From Girardinichthys multiradiatus (lineage: Eukaryota; Chordata; Actinopteri; Cyprinodontiformes; Goodeidae): a stretch of DNA of 64,000 bases. The stretch covers positions 16,571,784 to 16,635,783 of the forward strand of contig NC_061794.1 in the NCBI RefSeq assembly GCF_021462225.1. The letters are read 5' to 3'. Positions 21,434 through 32,441 of this stretch are shown piece by piece (the stretch's first letter is position 1; each line of letters starts with the position of its first letter). The translations under genes were made by a program, and so were the position numbers. Below the pieces are notes generated by a model. That model saw nothing but the letters and a program-made list of their open reading frames with translations. It did not search any database and was not told where the DNA came from.

Positions 21434-23006
21434 TACTGCTCAAAAAATAAACGGAACACTCAAATAACACATCCTGGATCTGAATGAATGAAATATTCTC
21501 ATTGAATACTTTGTTCTGTACAAAGTTGAATATGCTGACAACAAAATCACACAAAAATCATCAATGGAAATTAAATGTATTAACCAATGGAGGCCTGGAT
21601 TTGGAGTCACACACAAAATTAAAGTGGAAAAACACACTACAGACTGATCCAACTTTGATATAATGTCCTTAAAACAAGTCAAAATAAGGCTCAGTATTGT
21701 GTGTGGCCTGCATGTGTCTGTATGACCTCCCTACAACGCCTGGTCATGCTCCTGATGAGACGGCGGATGGTCTTCTGAGGATCTCCTCCCAGACCTGGAC
21801 TAAAGCATCCACCAACTCCTGGACAGTCTGTGGTGCAACGTGACGTTGGTGGATGGAGCGAGACATGATGTCCTAGATGTGCTCAATCAGATTCAGGTCT
21901 GAAGAACGGGCGGGCCAGTCCATAGCTTCAATGTCTTCATCTTGCAGGAACTGCTGACACACTCCATCCACATGAGGTCTAGCATTGTCCTGCATTAGGA
22001 GGAACCCAGGGCCAACCGCACCAGCATATGGTCTCACAAGCGGTGTGAGGATCTCATCTCGGTACCTAATGGCAGTCAAGCTACCTCTGGTGAACACATG
22101 GAGGGCCATGCGGCCCTCCAAAGAAATGCCACCCCACACCATAACTGACCCACTGCCAAACCAGTCATGCTGAAGGATGTTGCAGGCAGCAGATCGCTCT
22201 CCACGGTGTCTCCAGACTCTGTCACGTCTATCACATCTGCTCAGTGTGAACCTGCTTTCATCTGTGAAGAGCACAGGGCGCCAGTGACAAATTTGCCAAT
22301 CCTGGTGTTCTCTGGCTAATGCCAAGCATCCTGCGCAATGTTGGGCTGTGAGCACAACCCCCATTTGTGGACGTCGGGCCCTCATACCATCCTCATGGAG
22401 TCAGTTTCTAACCGTTTGTGCAGACACATGCACATTTGTGGCCTGCTGGAGGTCATCTTGCAGGGCTCTGGCAGTGCTCCTCCTGTTCCTCCTTGCACAA
22501 AGGCGGAGGTAGCAGTCCTGCTGCTGGGTTGTTGCCCTCCTACGGCCTCCTCCACGTCTCCTGGTGTACTGGCCTGTCTCCTGGTAGCGCCTCCAGGCTC
22601 TGGACACTATGCTGACAGACACAGCAAACCTTCTTGCCACAGCTTGCATTGATGTGCCATCCTGGATGAGCTGCACTACCTGAGCCACTTGTGTGGGTTG
22701 TAGAGTCCGTCTCATGCTACCACGAGTGTGAAAGCACCACCAACATTCAAAAGTGACCAAAACATCAGCCAGAAAGCATAGATACTGAGAAGTGGTCTGT
22801 GGTCCCCACCTGCAGAACCACTCCTTTATTGAGTATCTTGCTAATCACCAAAGATTTCCCCCTGTTGTCTTTTCCATTTGCACAACATGTGAAATTGATT
22901 GTCAGTCAGTGTTGCTTCCTAAGTGGACAGTTTGTTTTCACAGAAGTTTGATTTACTTGGAGTTATATTGTGTTGTTTAAGTGTTCCCTTTATTTTTTGA
23001 GCAGTG
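21434..23006 (-). mobile_element. Nearly full-length Tc1-type transposon
   Basis: A 1.57-kb element with inverted ends TACTGCTCAAAAAATAAA and CACTGCTCAAAAAATAAA and TA duplications at 21432-21433 and 23007-23008. Subterminal AT-rich arms of about 250 bases flank a minus-strand transposase. Of the DNA transposons in the window this is the least damaged. Confidence 0.95.
21715..22715 (-). pseudogene. Tc1 transposase with two premature stops
   Basis: The likely start is the ATG at 22715 ([20 protein letters not shown]). The DNA-binding half contains [20 protein letters not shown] and an Arg-rich linker ([16 protein letters not shown]). The catalytic half has FTDESRFTLS (first Asp), LMQDNARPH (second Asp) and SSDLNLIEHI (Glu), with 34 residues between the last two. 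The frame stays the same throughout but is broken by TGA at about 22400, where Arg is expected, and by TAG right after LIEHI at about 21872, where Trp is expected. A one-base loss near 21780 disrupts the final helices. Expected length is about 340 residues. Confidence 0.9.
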
Positions 23007-23008
23007 TA

Positions 23009-24074
23009 TATTTGTGATAGAGCACACATGGCATCAGCGGAAACAGGGCTTGACTCAAATTGATTCAGGATGGAAGAGCTGCAGATATCACTGTGGCTGA
23101 CCGAGTGGAAAAATCTCCCCACAGCAGAGACTCAGCACTCTGCTGGTTTCAACACATGGAGTGTTTCTTGAACCATGCACCTCCATTTAATTCCCTGAAC
23201 AACTGCAAATGTTTCTGTCAAATGCAGTGAAAGGTGGGAGATTACGGGTTTGGTCGTGTCAGCAATGTCTGCTGTGAGGCCTGGAAAGCAGGAACAGGCC
23301 CTGTGTTAACCAATAATTAAATAAATTGGAAACAGAATTAAATTAGATGATAGAAATTAGGATTCTGCTCATACATAATTGCTGTGAACTATGGTAGCTT
23401 GCCCAGGGGCTGTAGTTCATGATTGGGGCTGGGTTGCAGCAGTGACAGCAGTGTAAGAAATTATTTGATGCTTTATAGAATTTAAAACAACAATTTAGAC
23501 AATTTTCAATTTAGAAAATAAAACTTTGCCATAAAACTTTAAATAGTTTTAGCACATTTTAAGAGCTCCATAGAAATGCATTTTATACTCATGTAAATAA
23601 ATCAGATTTATATCCAGCTGTAAAGAATAAAGAGTTGCATCATATATGGTTTTATAACACGATTAAAAATTATATAAAAAAGAAGAAAATAAATCTCATG
23701 TTCATTTTTAAGATGTTTAACTGCTGCATATATACATAAGACACATTAAAAAACAAAAGATCACAGAAAAGAAATTAAATTTAGAAGTCGATCACAAGAT
23801 TACTCTTTTTATGAGTCCTTATGATGGTGGCAAAGAGTTGCAGAAGTACACGCAGCATGGATTATGATTGCAGTGGTATAAAGTAATCATAAACATCAAA
23901 TGTTCAAAATTTCTGTGAGATTATAACTCAAAGTAAACATCTGACTGCCCCGGTCTTAAAAACCACAGCTATCAACCCAGACTAGTCACACAATAAAATG
24001 CACAGTGTCATCGAGCAGAATTATACATGTGCATTTATATGATACATGTTGATTCACATCAAATTAAGTTGATA
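23009..24074. other. Gene-free stretch
   Basis: AT-rich intergenic sequence. No gene or recognised repeat; several short A/T runs. Confidence 0.5.
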
Positions 24075-24499
24075 TGTTAACTTAGGATTGGGAGCGGGGC
24101 CACACCCAAACCACACCTCTAATTAACCTGCAGTCTACTTAAACCCAGTTCACCCATACCTCACAGTGTGTCATGTTCTTTCAACCCTACCTCCCTTACC
24201 CTTAAACCCTTCTCACCTTATCTCTCTTCTATCCCTTCATCCCATCCCATCACCCTCATCCTTCTTCTTCCCCTTTATTCCATCACCGTCATCCCTAATT
24301 CCTCATTATTTATTATTTATTCCATTTTCCTAAAGACTGCACCCCCACGATGAGTCTCCTCCTCCCAGGCCTTCTGGCAGTCTCCCCAGATGACCCAATC
24401 CTCACTTCCAGTTGTTTCATCCCCTCGACCCCTTCCTTCAAATAAACCTTTAATCTCATATCTTTGTGGTGTGGTCCTTGCTAGTGAAGATCTGTTACA
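24075..24499 (+). mobile_element. Possible solo LTR or LTR-like repeat
   Basis: The segment begins TGTTAACTTAGG and ends GATCTGTTACA. It contains a long pyrimidine-rich stretch (24180-24300), and an AATAAA at about 24440 is followed by a GT-rich region, an order resembling U3-R-U5. No clear target duplication was found, so both the boundaries and the class are uncertain. Confidence 0.35.
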
Positions 24500-24700
24500 A
24501 TGCAAATTAATGAACCCAAAGTTAGTCTTTACCAACCATTAGTGCATACAGAAATTAGCTAAAGACTGTCAATATCAGAAATCAATATACAAATCTGAAA
24601 AATCAGTAATTAGAAAAACATGAAAAGGAACATTTCTAAATTACTACTTATCAGTTCAAGCACTTGTGTGTGAGCATGTGTTATTTGGATGTGTCACCAC

Positions 24701-25517
24701 TGTCATAGCGCTGTTTGAGGCTGGACCAAAAATGCAGACGAGTGAGGAAGCAGAGTGAGATGATCACGCTTTAATGAAGTGAGGCAACTTACAAATTCCG
24801 GTGCAGGCTTAACAGGTGATCCAGGTAACAAAGTTCATGAATAACAGTCCTGGTTTCTGGACCGCAGGACAAACTTCAACACAGCAAGAACAAACAAACT
24901 AAATAAGACTAACGACACCGCATGGAACAAAGGACAAAGATGAACTTAAATACAAACGAAGGTGGACATGAAACAATAGGGCAGGTAATCAGGGGGGAAC
25001 AGGACACAGGTGTGAACAGACTAGGAGACTGAGAGGCAGGTGAACCAAATTAGGAGTAACAGGAACATGAGGAGCTAGACGAGCAACAAACTCTAAACAA
25101 ATCCAGGGAACTAGAACACAGGGGAGAGAGCAGAGACAAGAAGGACAGGGCAGGAAATAAACTTCATAACTAAAAACAGGAGGAACTGATATAAACAGAC
25201 AATCATCAAACCCATATCCAATTTGAATAAATAACTAACTGACTGCACTGTTCAATGGTTAGGATTAATTGAAATGTATGTACCTGACATGTTGTGAAGT
25301 GCCTTGAGTCAACATGTGTTGTGAATTGGCGCTATATAAATAAAACTGAATTGAATTGAATACGAACACAGAGCAAAGCAGAACCTAGACAGCCTAAAAG
25401 AAAAGGAAAACACACCTGAAACATAGAACCATGAAATAACCATGCACTGGAGTAAACAAAAAACATCTGACTGAATAAATGTAAACAAATACCAAACCAA
25501 AATTCCACATCATGACA
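24701..25517 (-). mobile_element. LTR-like interspersed repeat with a LINE tail inserted
   Basis: The element starts TGTCATAGCG and ends CATCATGACA, so its ends are TG...CA and partly inverted. The flanking bases ACCAC (24696-24700) and ACTAC (25518-25522) match at four of five positions, suggesting a 5-bp target duplication. The plus strand is A/G/C-rich in the style of a common teleost repeat read from its 3' side. A LINE-type tail is inserted at about 25197-25365. Confidence 0.5.
25197..25365 (+). mobile_element. LINE/SINE 3' tail inserted in the LTR-like repeat
   Basis: The segment ends with the typical teleost retroposon tail: 'gtgaagtgccttgagtcaac', then 'ggcgctatataaataaaa' and a short aattg repeat at 25347-25361. 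The sequence on either side belongs to the enclosing repeat, so this is the younger insertion. It is only a short 3' fragment. Confidence 0.6.
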
Positions 25518-25984
25518 ACTACTTTCTCAGGATCTAGGATAAACCCTAAATTGCCACCCCTATATGAAATTATTTGGGATAGTTAGGAACAATCCATCAA
25601 GGCTAAAGCCTGGTATGAATCGGAAGCAATGAAAAGAGTTTCATATCAACATGGATTGACACCAAGCTTATATAAGCACACGCATGCACCCTGTCTAGGT
25701 GTGTTTTGTCCTTTCAGTTGTGCACATCCTTATCACATCCTCATCCTTTTGTAATAGTCCATGTGTAGTGTAAGTGGCGTTTGCCAAATAGGAAGAGCAG
25801 GAAGGTAGACTTTGAAAGCGCATATGTTTTACCAAGCCTATGCATAGTTGAATATAAACACAGGGGTTATACTTAATGCAAAAAAAATGTAAAAAAATAC
25901 ACAGATTTCTTAGAATCCCTTAAAAATAACACTTGTAAGGTCAAACTGTGTAGTTAGAATTGTATTAGAAATGCCCTTCCTCTA
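25518..25984. other. Gene-free stretch
   Basis: No gene or recognised repeat. Confidence 0.5.
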
Positions 25985-26200
25985 TAGATTCTTCTTCTGC
26001 TATTGTCCACAACATCAGCCAGGGCTGAAATTTGCGGCTGCTCACAAGGACAAACCAAATAACTTCTGGAGAAACGTTGTATAGTCAGATGAGACAAAGC
26101 TTTTAATATTTGCATAAAGTGACAAGTATATTTAAAAGAGTCAAATGAAGGCTTTCACACCTAAGAACATTATCATGCTGCGGGTCTGCTGTCCATAGTA
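25985..26200 (+). mobile_element. Tc1-type relic, catalytic-core fragment
   Basis: A short fossil of a Tc1 transposase. Translation in shifting frames gives FWRNVV then SDETKLLIF, the surroundings of the first catalytic Asp, and KAFTPKNIIMLRVCC, which corresponds to the following conserved strand. No termini are visible. Confidence 0.5.
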
Positions 26201-26344
26201 GAGGTGGAGTACACAAAGTGAGTCGGAAAGTGAAGGCGGACGAGCAACTTCTATTCAAATCAACAGCTAGATACTGTACCACTCCTCCTCTGTCTGTACA
26301 CAAATGACTGCACCTCAATGGACCCGTCTGTTAAACTCCTACGT

Positions 26345-26896
26345 TTGTAGACCACAGAACTGTTATTGGTGTGATCGAGGACAGTGACACAGCATACAGA
26401 CAGGAGGTGGATTATCTACTCCTCTGGTGCAGTCATGATCATTGGGCCTGATCTTCCCTCCATCCAGGGCTTGAACCAATCTAGGGTGAGGAACAGGACC
26501 TGCTCACATTTTTGCAGACCACACACATCCTGGACACAAACTGTTTAGACCTTTCCCTTTAGGTCAGCGCTACGGAGCTCTGTTTGTAAAAAAAAAAAAA
26601 AAAACACACCACAAAGACAGTTTCCTCCCCCAGGCTGTTTCTCTGATCAACCCTTAAGAGGCAAAGTGCCCAGATCAATTGATACCATACACACAGTATT
26701 TATGCTAATTCAACCTTGTCTTCACCTTTTGTAAAAACACTGTACATATATTTACATATTTACAAAAACGTTAGAATTTTCCAATAATTCGTTTTACCTA
26801 TTTATATTTTATACATCTTCATTGAGAGCAAAGTGGAACTGAAGTCAGATTGCTTGTTTGTGTGCACAATCCTGGCGAATAAAACAGATTCTGATC
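26345..26896 (+). mobile_element. L2-like LINE 3' end, internally deleted
   Basis: The 5' part translates as TVIGVIEDSDTAYRQEV, which fits the region just after the YADD box of L2/CR1-type reverse transcriptases. It is followed, after missing sequence, by the C-terminal segment at 26540-26680 (KTVSSPRLF region), then an AT-rich 3' UTR ending 'gaataaaacagattctgat', the same kind of tail as the fragment at 62485-62829. A run of 16-18 A interrupts it at 26588-26604. Confidence 0.65.
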
Positions 26897-27049
26897 AGAT
26901 CTAAAACTGGGGGTTGGAACAGGACAAAGATCTCAATCTCATTCCCGACCCTTGGCCATTAACTACAAATCTTCCCCTTCTATCTCTTCTCTTTCTGTCT
27001 AATTATTAATGAATGAAGGGTAGTAGTGCCACAAGGTCTTTTAAGAATG

Positions 27050-27310
27050 GATAGAGCAGGCAGAGATTAAGACACATGAATGACTTTTCCTAAGCCTCAA
27101 AATCACCTCTACTGAAAGTTTGTTAAAAATTTTAGAAAGCTTGGTTTGTTACAGGAAATCAGCCAATTCTACTGAGAAGAGCGGTCAAAGCTTTTTGATG
27201 GCTACTTAAAAGCTTGTAGCTGAGGTGCAACTTGCTAAGAGATGTTTGTCCAAATATCAGTGGGGGTGTACTGATGCACCCGTTTCTTGTATTTTTTTTT
27301 TTTTTATCAT
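27050..27310 (+). mobile_element. Possible decayed DNA-transposon end
   Basis: The segment 'gagaagagcggtcaaagctt' and the following 'ctttttgatggctac' read like the end of a transposase gene and its 3' flank, followed by a T15 run at 27292-27306. No termini were identified. The assignment is tentative. Confidence 0.25.
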
Positions 27311-28444
27311 TAAAGCTGTATGTTTTGTATTGATTCAATCCTGGAAAAAGAACAGTTCAAATGCATCATTAAAAGCTTGAAATTAAAAAGACATTCATCC
27401 TAATGATGAGTACATATAAACTTCTGGCCCCAACCATGCATAATAAGACAAATACAAGACACAGTAGACAGCGTCAGGAATAAAACCACTTAAAAAGAGG
27501 TTGATTGCAATGAAAATGAGAAACACACCACATTGCTTCAGAGCAATGCCTGCTCCCCTCTGGCAGCTGTAGTGTCAGACAGAAACATCCTCTTAGAGCA
27601 GGATAACTCCTCACCTCACATAGCAAAAACAGGTTGTGGAACATAACAGGGAGCCCAAGGTCCTGTAAAGGACTTTTAAACTCCCCAGATACCAGTCTGG
27701 TCCTCAAAACAGGCACAAACCCAGTCCACAAAGATTTGACTGTGCACCAGAGCAGGTAAAGGATCCACTGCCAACATCAAGATGACAAACGCTAAAGACG
27801 GTGCTCTTGATTAGAGGAAGCTGCGTTAAAATTAAATCAGCGTGTTATTTTTCTAAATGATGGTGTTTAAAGCGTTGCTCTATGTGTCACGGTTGTTAAA
27901 TAGGTTGGATTTTCACCTTTCTGACTTCATTTATTAATAGCTCCCTCAAAAGGAGAAAATTGGCATGCTGAAGTGTACTCCTATGCCAACTGCCAGTTCC
28001 TATAAACATTTGGACTTACAGCATGTGCTATAAATAGAGAGACAAATGGCGTACCTATATGGAAATGTTTAGTGAGCGTGTCAAAACATCACTCGATGGC
28101 TTTAAGTTGGGTTTTCATTTACAGTTGAAACTCAATATTTAGATATACAGTGTAACTCACTCTCTGACACTGAATCAGACTACTCATTTCCTGCTTCAGT
28201 CAGTCAGGATTACCAAAATGATTTAGATTTGCTAAGTATCTGAATAATGAGAGACAGAATTTTTACTTGCTTTCTTCAAAATCAAAAGCTAACGATAAGA
28301 CTAGGATGGCTTTACACAACACTGGAAAGCCAAGGTTGATGGTGTGATGGCTTTGTAAGCTTTTGGTTAATTCACAACTTCTGGTTTAATTACAACATTT
28401 AAGTTAAATTGCTAAGTCAGACAAGAGAACAGGAAGAGAATTAT
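27311..28444. other. Gene-free stretch
   Basis: No recognised repeat. The minus-strand open frame at 27474-27731 has no recognisable domain, signal or splice context and is not called a gene. Confidence 0.45.
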
Positions 28445-29066
28445 GCACCTCCACAAGTCCTCCTAAGTCATACTTAGGGAAATTTTCAAAAGCCTGAAGG
28501 CACCTGATTAATCTGTTCAAATAATTATCTACATGTAATAACACCATGGAAATATCCAACCATGAGTTCTGTATCCCAAAGGTGAATGTGTTTTGGAATT
28601 AATTGTATGTAAGACCTCGTGAAGATGCTGGCTGAAGCTGGAAAGAGTCATTGTCCACAATGCAACAGGTGCTGTACTCTCATGGGCTGAAAAGCCACTC
28701 AGGATGGAAGAATCCATTGCTTCAAAAGCAACAAAGAGCCTGATTACAGTTTGCAAATTCACCTACATTTTTGGAGACATGTCCTATTGTCTTATTAAAC
28801 CAAAAATGTATTGTTTGACCATAAATGACCATCATTAAATTAGCAAGAAAAAGAAGAAAGCTTGCAATTCTAAGAGCACCCTTCTACCTGTGAAGTACAG
28901 GGGTGGCAGCATGGTGCTCTTCACAAAATAGATAGCATCAAAATTGAAGTAACATCTCAGTCACTGCCAGAAGGTTAAAGCTTGTACACAAATTGGTCTT
29001 CCAAATGGGGCATGACTTGAACCATAGCTCCAAAATAGTTGCAAAGTGGCTTAAGGACAACAAAGT
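28445..29066 (+). mobile_element. Sleeping-Beauty-like Tc1 relic, part 1
   Basis: Collinear fragments of the salmonid-type Tc1 (Sleeping Beauty relatives) transposase gene: 'gacctcgtgaagatgctgg' at 28614, the first-Asp region near 28770-28810, 'ggggtggcagcatggtgctc' at 28901, and 'gtggcttaaggacaacaaag' ending at 29065. Every frame has stops. The element is split at AAAGT (29062-29066) by an inserted LTR and continues at 29539. Confidence 0.75.
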
Positions 29067-29538
29067 TGTAGGATCTCAGCTTCTGTCGTCCTGGTTGGTT
29101 TTGGCAGCTTGTTATCAGCAGCTGCAGCTCATTTCCTGATGAGCTCACTGGGCTTCTTAAGGCAGCTGCTGGAACAGGTCTTTGCTGGAACATAACCTCA
29201 GTTATGTGGACTGCCTGTCTGCCTACCTGCCCGGCTACCTACCTACCTACCTGCCTGTCTACCTGCCTGCCTGTCTACCTGTCGACCTGCCTATCTGCCT
29301 GCCTGCACCTGGTAAATACTCACCTAAGGACTGCACTGTAAATATACTCACCATCAGCACTCTCACCTTGGATTCCTGGATTCCGTCCTCCTCCCCTGGT
29401 TCCTGGACAACACCAACTTATTATCCTAGGCAAGCCTACACTAGGAATAAAATTTCACTTACCGTCTACATCCTGTGTTTTGAGTCTGTTTTCATTCTCT
29501 GGTTTGTTCTACTTCGACTACCTTAGTGATTCATGATA
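29067..29538 (+). mobile_element. Solo LTR (472 bp) inserted in the Tc1 relic
   Basis: The insert begins TGTAGGATCTC and ends TTCATGATA; the expected CA end would need one C-to-T change. It is flanked by the exact 5-bp duplication AAAGT (29062-29066 and 29539-29543), and removing it restores the Tc1 sequence. AATAAA occurs at about 29447, before the final 90 bases, as in an LTR. It includes a degenerate CTGC/CTAC tetranucleotide array at about 29212-29310. There is no internal coding region. Confidence 0.7.
29212..29310 (+). repeat. Degenerate tetranucleotide array (CTRC)n
   Basis: Tandem ctgc, ctac and ctgt units with scattered changes, inside the solo LTR. They create a spurious Leu/Pro-rich open frame at 29182-29526. 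Confidence 0.85.
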
Positions 29539-29790
29539 AAAGTCAATGTTTTGAAGCGGCCATCACAAAGCCCTGATTGCACTCCCAAAGAAAATTAATG
29601 GGCAGAGCTGAAAAAGTGTGTGTGAGCAAGACGACCTACAAACCTGACTGAGTTATACTAGTTCTGTCAGGAGGAATGGGCAAAACTCCCAGCAAACCAT
29701 TGTTAGGGTCTTGTGGAAGGATAACAAAAACATATAGGAGAAGTCATATAGTTTCAAGGGCAATACTAAACTTTTAAATTTGAAGAAAGT
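29539..29790 (+). mobile_element. Sleeping-Beauty-like Tc1 relic, part 2
   Basis: The transposase sequence resumes after the second AAAGT with 'caatgttttgaagcggccat', then the DLNPIENLW region (now decayed, near 29570), 'cctacaaacctgactgagtt', 'aggaggaatgggcaaaactc' and the KGNATK-like end near 29755-29770. The right terminus is not clear. Confidence 0.75.
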
Positions 29791-29824
29791 GAATCTATAA
29801 AGTTATTAATTTCATCTAGAGTGA

Positions 29825-30030
29825 TGTGGTGTATAGTGCAGTGGTAAACTATGTGACAGCTATTGGTCCTCAGCACACCTGTCCAGGGTTCAAAGCCCAA
29901 CCTTGTGAATTTTGCTGATGTCTTCACCCCTTCTCTCTTTGCACTGGTCCTGTCTGATTACTGTCATTGAAACCCACAGGTACCGCAAAGAAATTCCTTC
30001 AAAAATGAAGAAAAAAGAAATAAAAAAAGT
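29825..30030 (+). mobile_element. tRNA-derived SINE
   Basis: The internal RNA polymerase III promoter is still readable: an A box, TAGTGCAGTGG (29834-29844), and a perfect B box, GTTCAAAGC (29888-29896), 43 bases apart. An unrelated body of about 100 bases follows, then an A-rich tail (30000-30030). SINEs of this form are moved by LINE enzymes. No target duplication was confirmed. Confidence 0.7.
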
Positions 30031-31139
30031 ATAGTGTGATTTAATGTGAAACAGTGAAGAAAGAAGATTATGTGTCTTTTTTATCCACTGTATGCAAATA
30101 TCTAGGTGTAGTTGTATGTTAAAGTCAAAGTATAAATCTTAGTCTACAGTGGACAAGTAATGAGGATGGAGCCTTAACGTTTCCTGTTCAAAGTCTGTCT
30201 GGCTGCTGAATAGAACATTTTTTATTCGTGTTTTAACTTTTTACAATTTTGTTTATTTTCACGTTTTTTCAGCCCATTTTGTTAATGTAGCTAAAGGTGA
30301 GCTGCATGTGTTTTAGTGTGTGTGTGTCTGTGTTTGCACCATAATTTAACTGGGTTCCACCCTCCCACAACGGAGATGGTCTGATTTAATCAGATAAACT
30401 CTCGGTGCAACAGCTGTTGGACCAGACCCAGCCTCCATGACCCAATGTCCCTTCCTCCCACAATCCTGCTTCTGCTCTTAATTCCTCTATATTTTCTCTG
30501 TATTTGGGCCTCTTTAACTACATTTGTGTATAAAGTGTGCCTTGAAAAAACACACAGTATATTCTAGAGCATACTTTGCTTTTAGAAACAAATGCAAACA
30601 TAAGGTCAGAAGATAGCTCACATATTTGTCACAATCCCTAATCCAGCATCAGAGGATCTGGTACAATAAAGCTTTTCTTTGGAAGAAAACAATCCCAAGC
30701 ATATATTAATTTATTTACTTAGGGGCTTTTAGCACACCGAGGCACCTACCACATAAGTTATTTCTGTATCTATCTGCTGTGATCTTAGACCCTTTCCTTA
30801 CATGCCTATGGGTCTACTTGCCATGCAACTCTCTTGGTACTTCTTTTACTTTCATGCTAGTTTTCTTAAAATGTAGTTATCACATTCAAAATCAGACACC
30901 ATTTAGCACAAATTTTTCCCATGGGAAATAATGCATTGTCTTTGTAAATGTATTCCTTTTTATTAGTAAGTGATTAAAAAGCCACATGGAGGCCTCTGAT
31001 CTACCTGCAGTGGCCTGAAAACATTTTTGCCCCATTAAAACCTTTTCAGTTTTTTTGTCACACTTAAATGTTTCAGATCTTTAAAACATTAATATCAGAG
31101 GAGGATCATCTGAGTAAATTCTAAATTTGTTTTTTCAAT
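30031..31139. other. Gene-free stretch
   Basis: No recognised gene or repeat. The 30340-30480 part is more GC-rich and less repetitive than its surroundings. Confidence 0.45.
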
Positions 31140-31515
31140 TTATTGTCTTATTTATTAAAGTTAAAAAGCCATCCAATTGAACCTGGTCCTAAGTAATTAT
31201 GCCTAAACATGTCATACCATCCTTGGCAGCAGCAACTGCAATTAAGTGTCTGTGGTAACTCGTTTACATCCCCACAGAAGAATTTTGACCCACTCTTCCT
31301 TACATAATTGCTTTGATTCAGCCACAATGGAGGGTTTGAGGTCATGCCACAAATCTGAGTATGGACATTGATTAGAAATCTCCAAAACTTTCTGTGACGT
31401 GGTGTACAATCACCGCTAACTACGATCATTCGTGGGAAACCCTCTTGTAGTACAGAACCTATACAGGTAAATTTGTAAGGATCAACAGAGGCGTGGCTCA
31501 CGGCAAGTAACATTT
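31140..31515 (-). mobile_element. Probable decayed DNA transposon fragment
   Basis: On the minus strand a 121-residue open frame contains CCCQGWYDMFRHNYLG and SGSKFFCGDVNELPQTL. I recognise this pattern from an interspersed teleost repeat whose protein-like reading is out of frame with its real gene. The class is uncertain (Tc1-like is likeliest). It is not considered a host gene. Confidence 0.35.
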
Positions 31516-32179
31516 TATTATGTTCAAAACATAGACATGCCCTTGATCTAAGGACTCAACAATAGATAGATATTTGATTTAAAAAATAACACAAAAAATA
31601 AAAGCTAATGGTTATGCCGCCCCTGAGAATAACTTGGCTAATATTCTATTCAAGCCAGGTCAAATTGGACTACTCGGAGGGAAGGAATAAAAATGCAGAA
31701 AAACAAAAACACAAAATAAAAAAAACTCTACGTGTTCCCCAACAAACCTACTCACGCAAGAGAAAGACTCACTAATAACCCAAACAAATAAAAGCTCTCA
31801 GCATTGAGCTCAGGGACGACTTACTGCCACCCTAAAATAATAAAAAAAAAAAAGGCTGTATATCTAAAATTTCTCTATTGTTCAAAAAGCAGCCAGAATA
31901 AATCTAAAAAGAAACTGAAAACAATAGCAGGCCAACCTACAAAGAGAACAAGCTATGTTAAATCAACACCCTAAATAAAAAAGAAGAGCATGAGATAATG
32001 ATCCGCTGTACCTCCTGATAAATGGAAAGTGGTCATTGTGCACACCTCATGCGTTACTCCCTCTCAGAGGATCTAATCCTTAAAAATTAAGAAGTGATTA
32101 ACATAGCACAAATCTCCCAAAGAAACAGATGTATAGCAGAAATATAATATAGAAATTGATGGTTGGATGTTCTCCTTCA
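31516..32179. other. Gene-free stretch
   Basis: A-rich intergenic sequence with no recognised element. Confidence 0.45.
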
Positions 32180-32441
32180 GGATTTACTGGTAAAGAGCAG
32201 AATTTATGGTTACATCATTTACAGCAAGGCCTGAAGCAGCAAAGTAGTCCCAGACCATCGCACCACCACTATGTTTGACTGTCGGTGTGATGTTCTTTTT
32301 GTCAACACTATCAGTGTTGACAAAATAGGTTAGGGTCTGTTGTATGGCTGTTGGCTCTAAATGACTTAAAATAGTAAAAGATGTCACTATATTTATCAAT
32401 AGTATCTGTAAAGACAAGCGTTGTGCTATTTTGAAGATCAT
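32180..32441 (-). mobile_element. Tc1-type relic, core fragment
   Basis: The minus strand reads ITPTVKHSGGAMVW then DYFAASGLAVNDVTINSALY, the conserved segment between the first and second catalytic Asp of Tc1 transposases (usually VKHGGGSVMVWGCF). The upstream part of the same open frame is not transposase-like. No termini are visible. Confidence 0.7.

Noticed and set aside
27474..27731. 85-codon minus-strand frame of moderately complex composition.
   Set aside because: No recognised domain, no splice signals and no supporting neighbours; kept only as a note.
29182..29526. 114-codon frame with Tyr-Leu-Pro repeats, resembling a repetitive secreted protein.
   Set aside because: The repeats are the CTRC tetranucleotide array inside a solo LTR.
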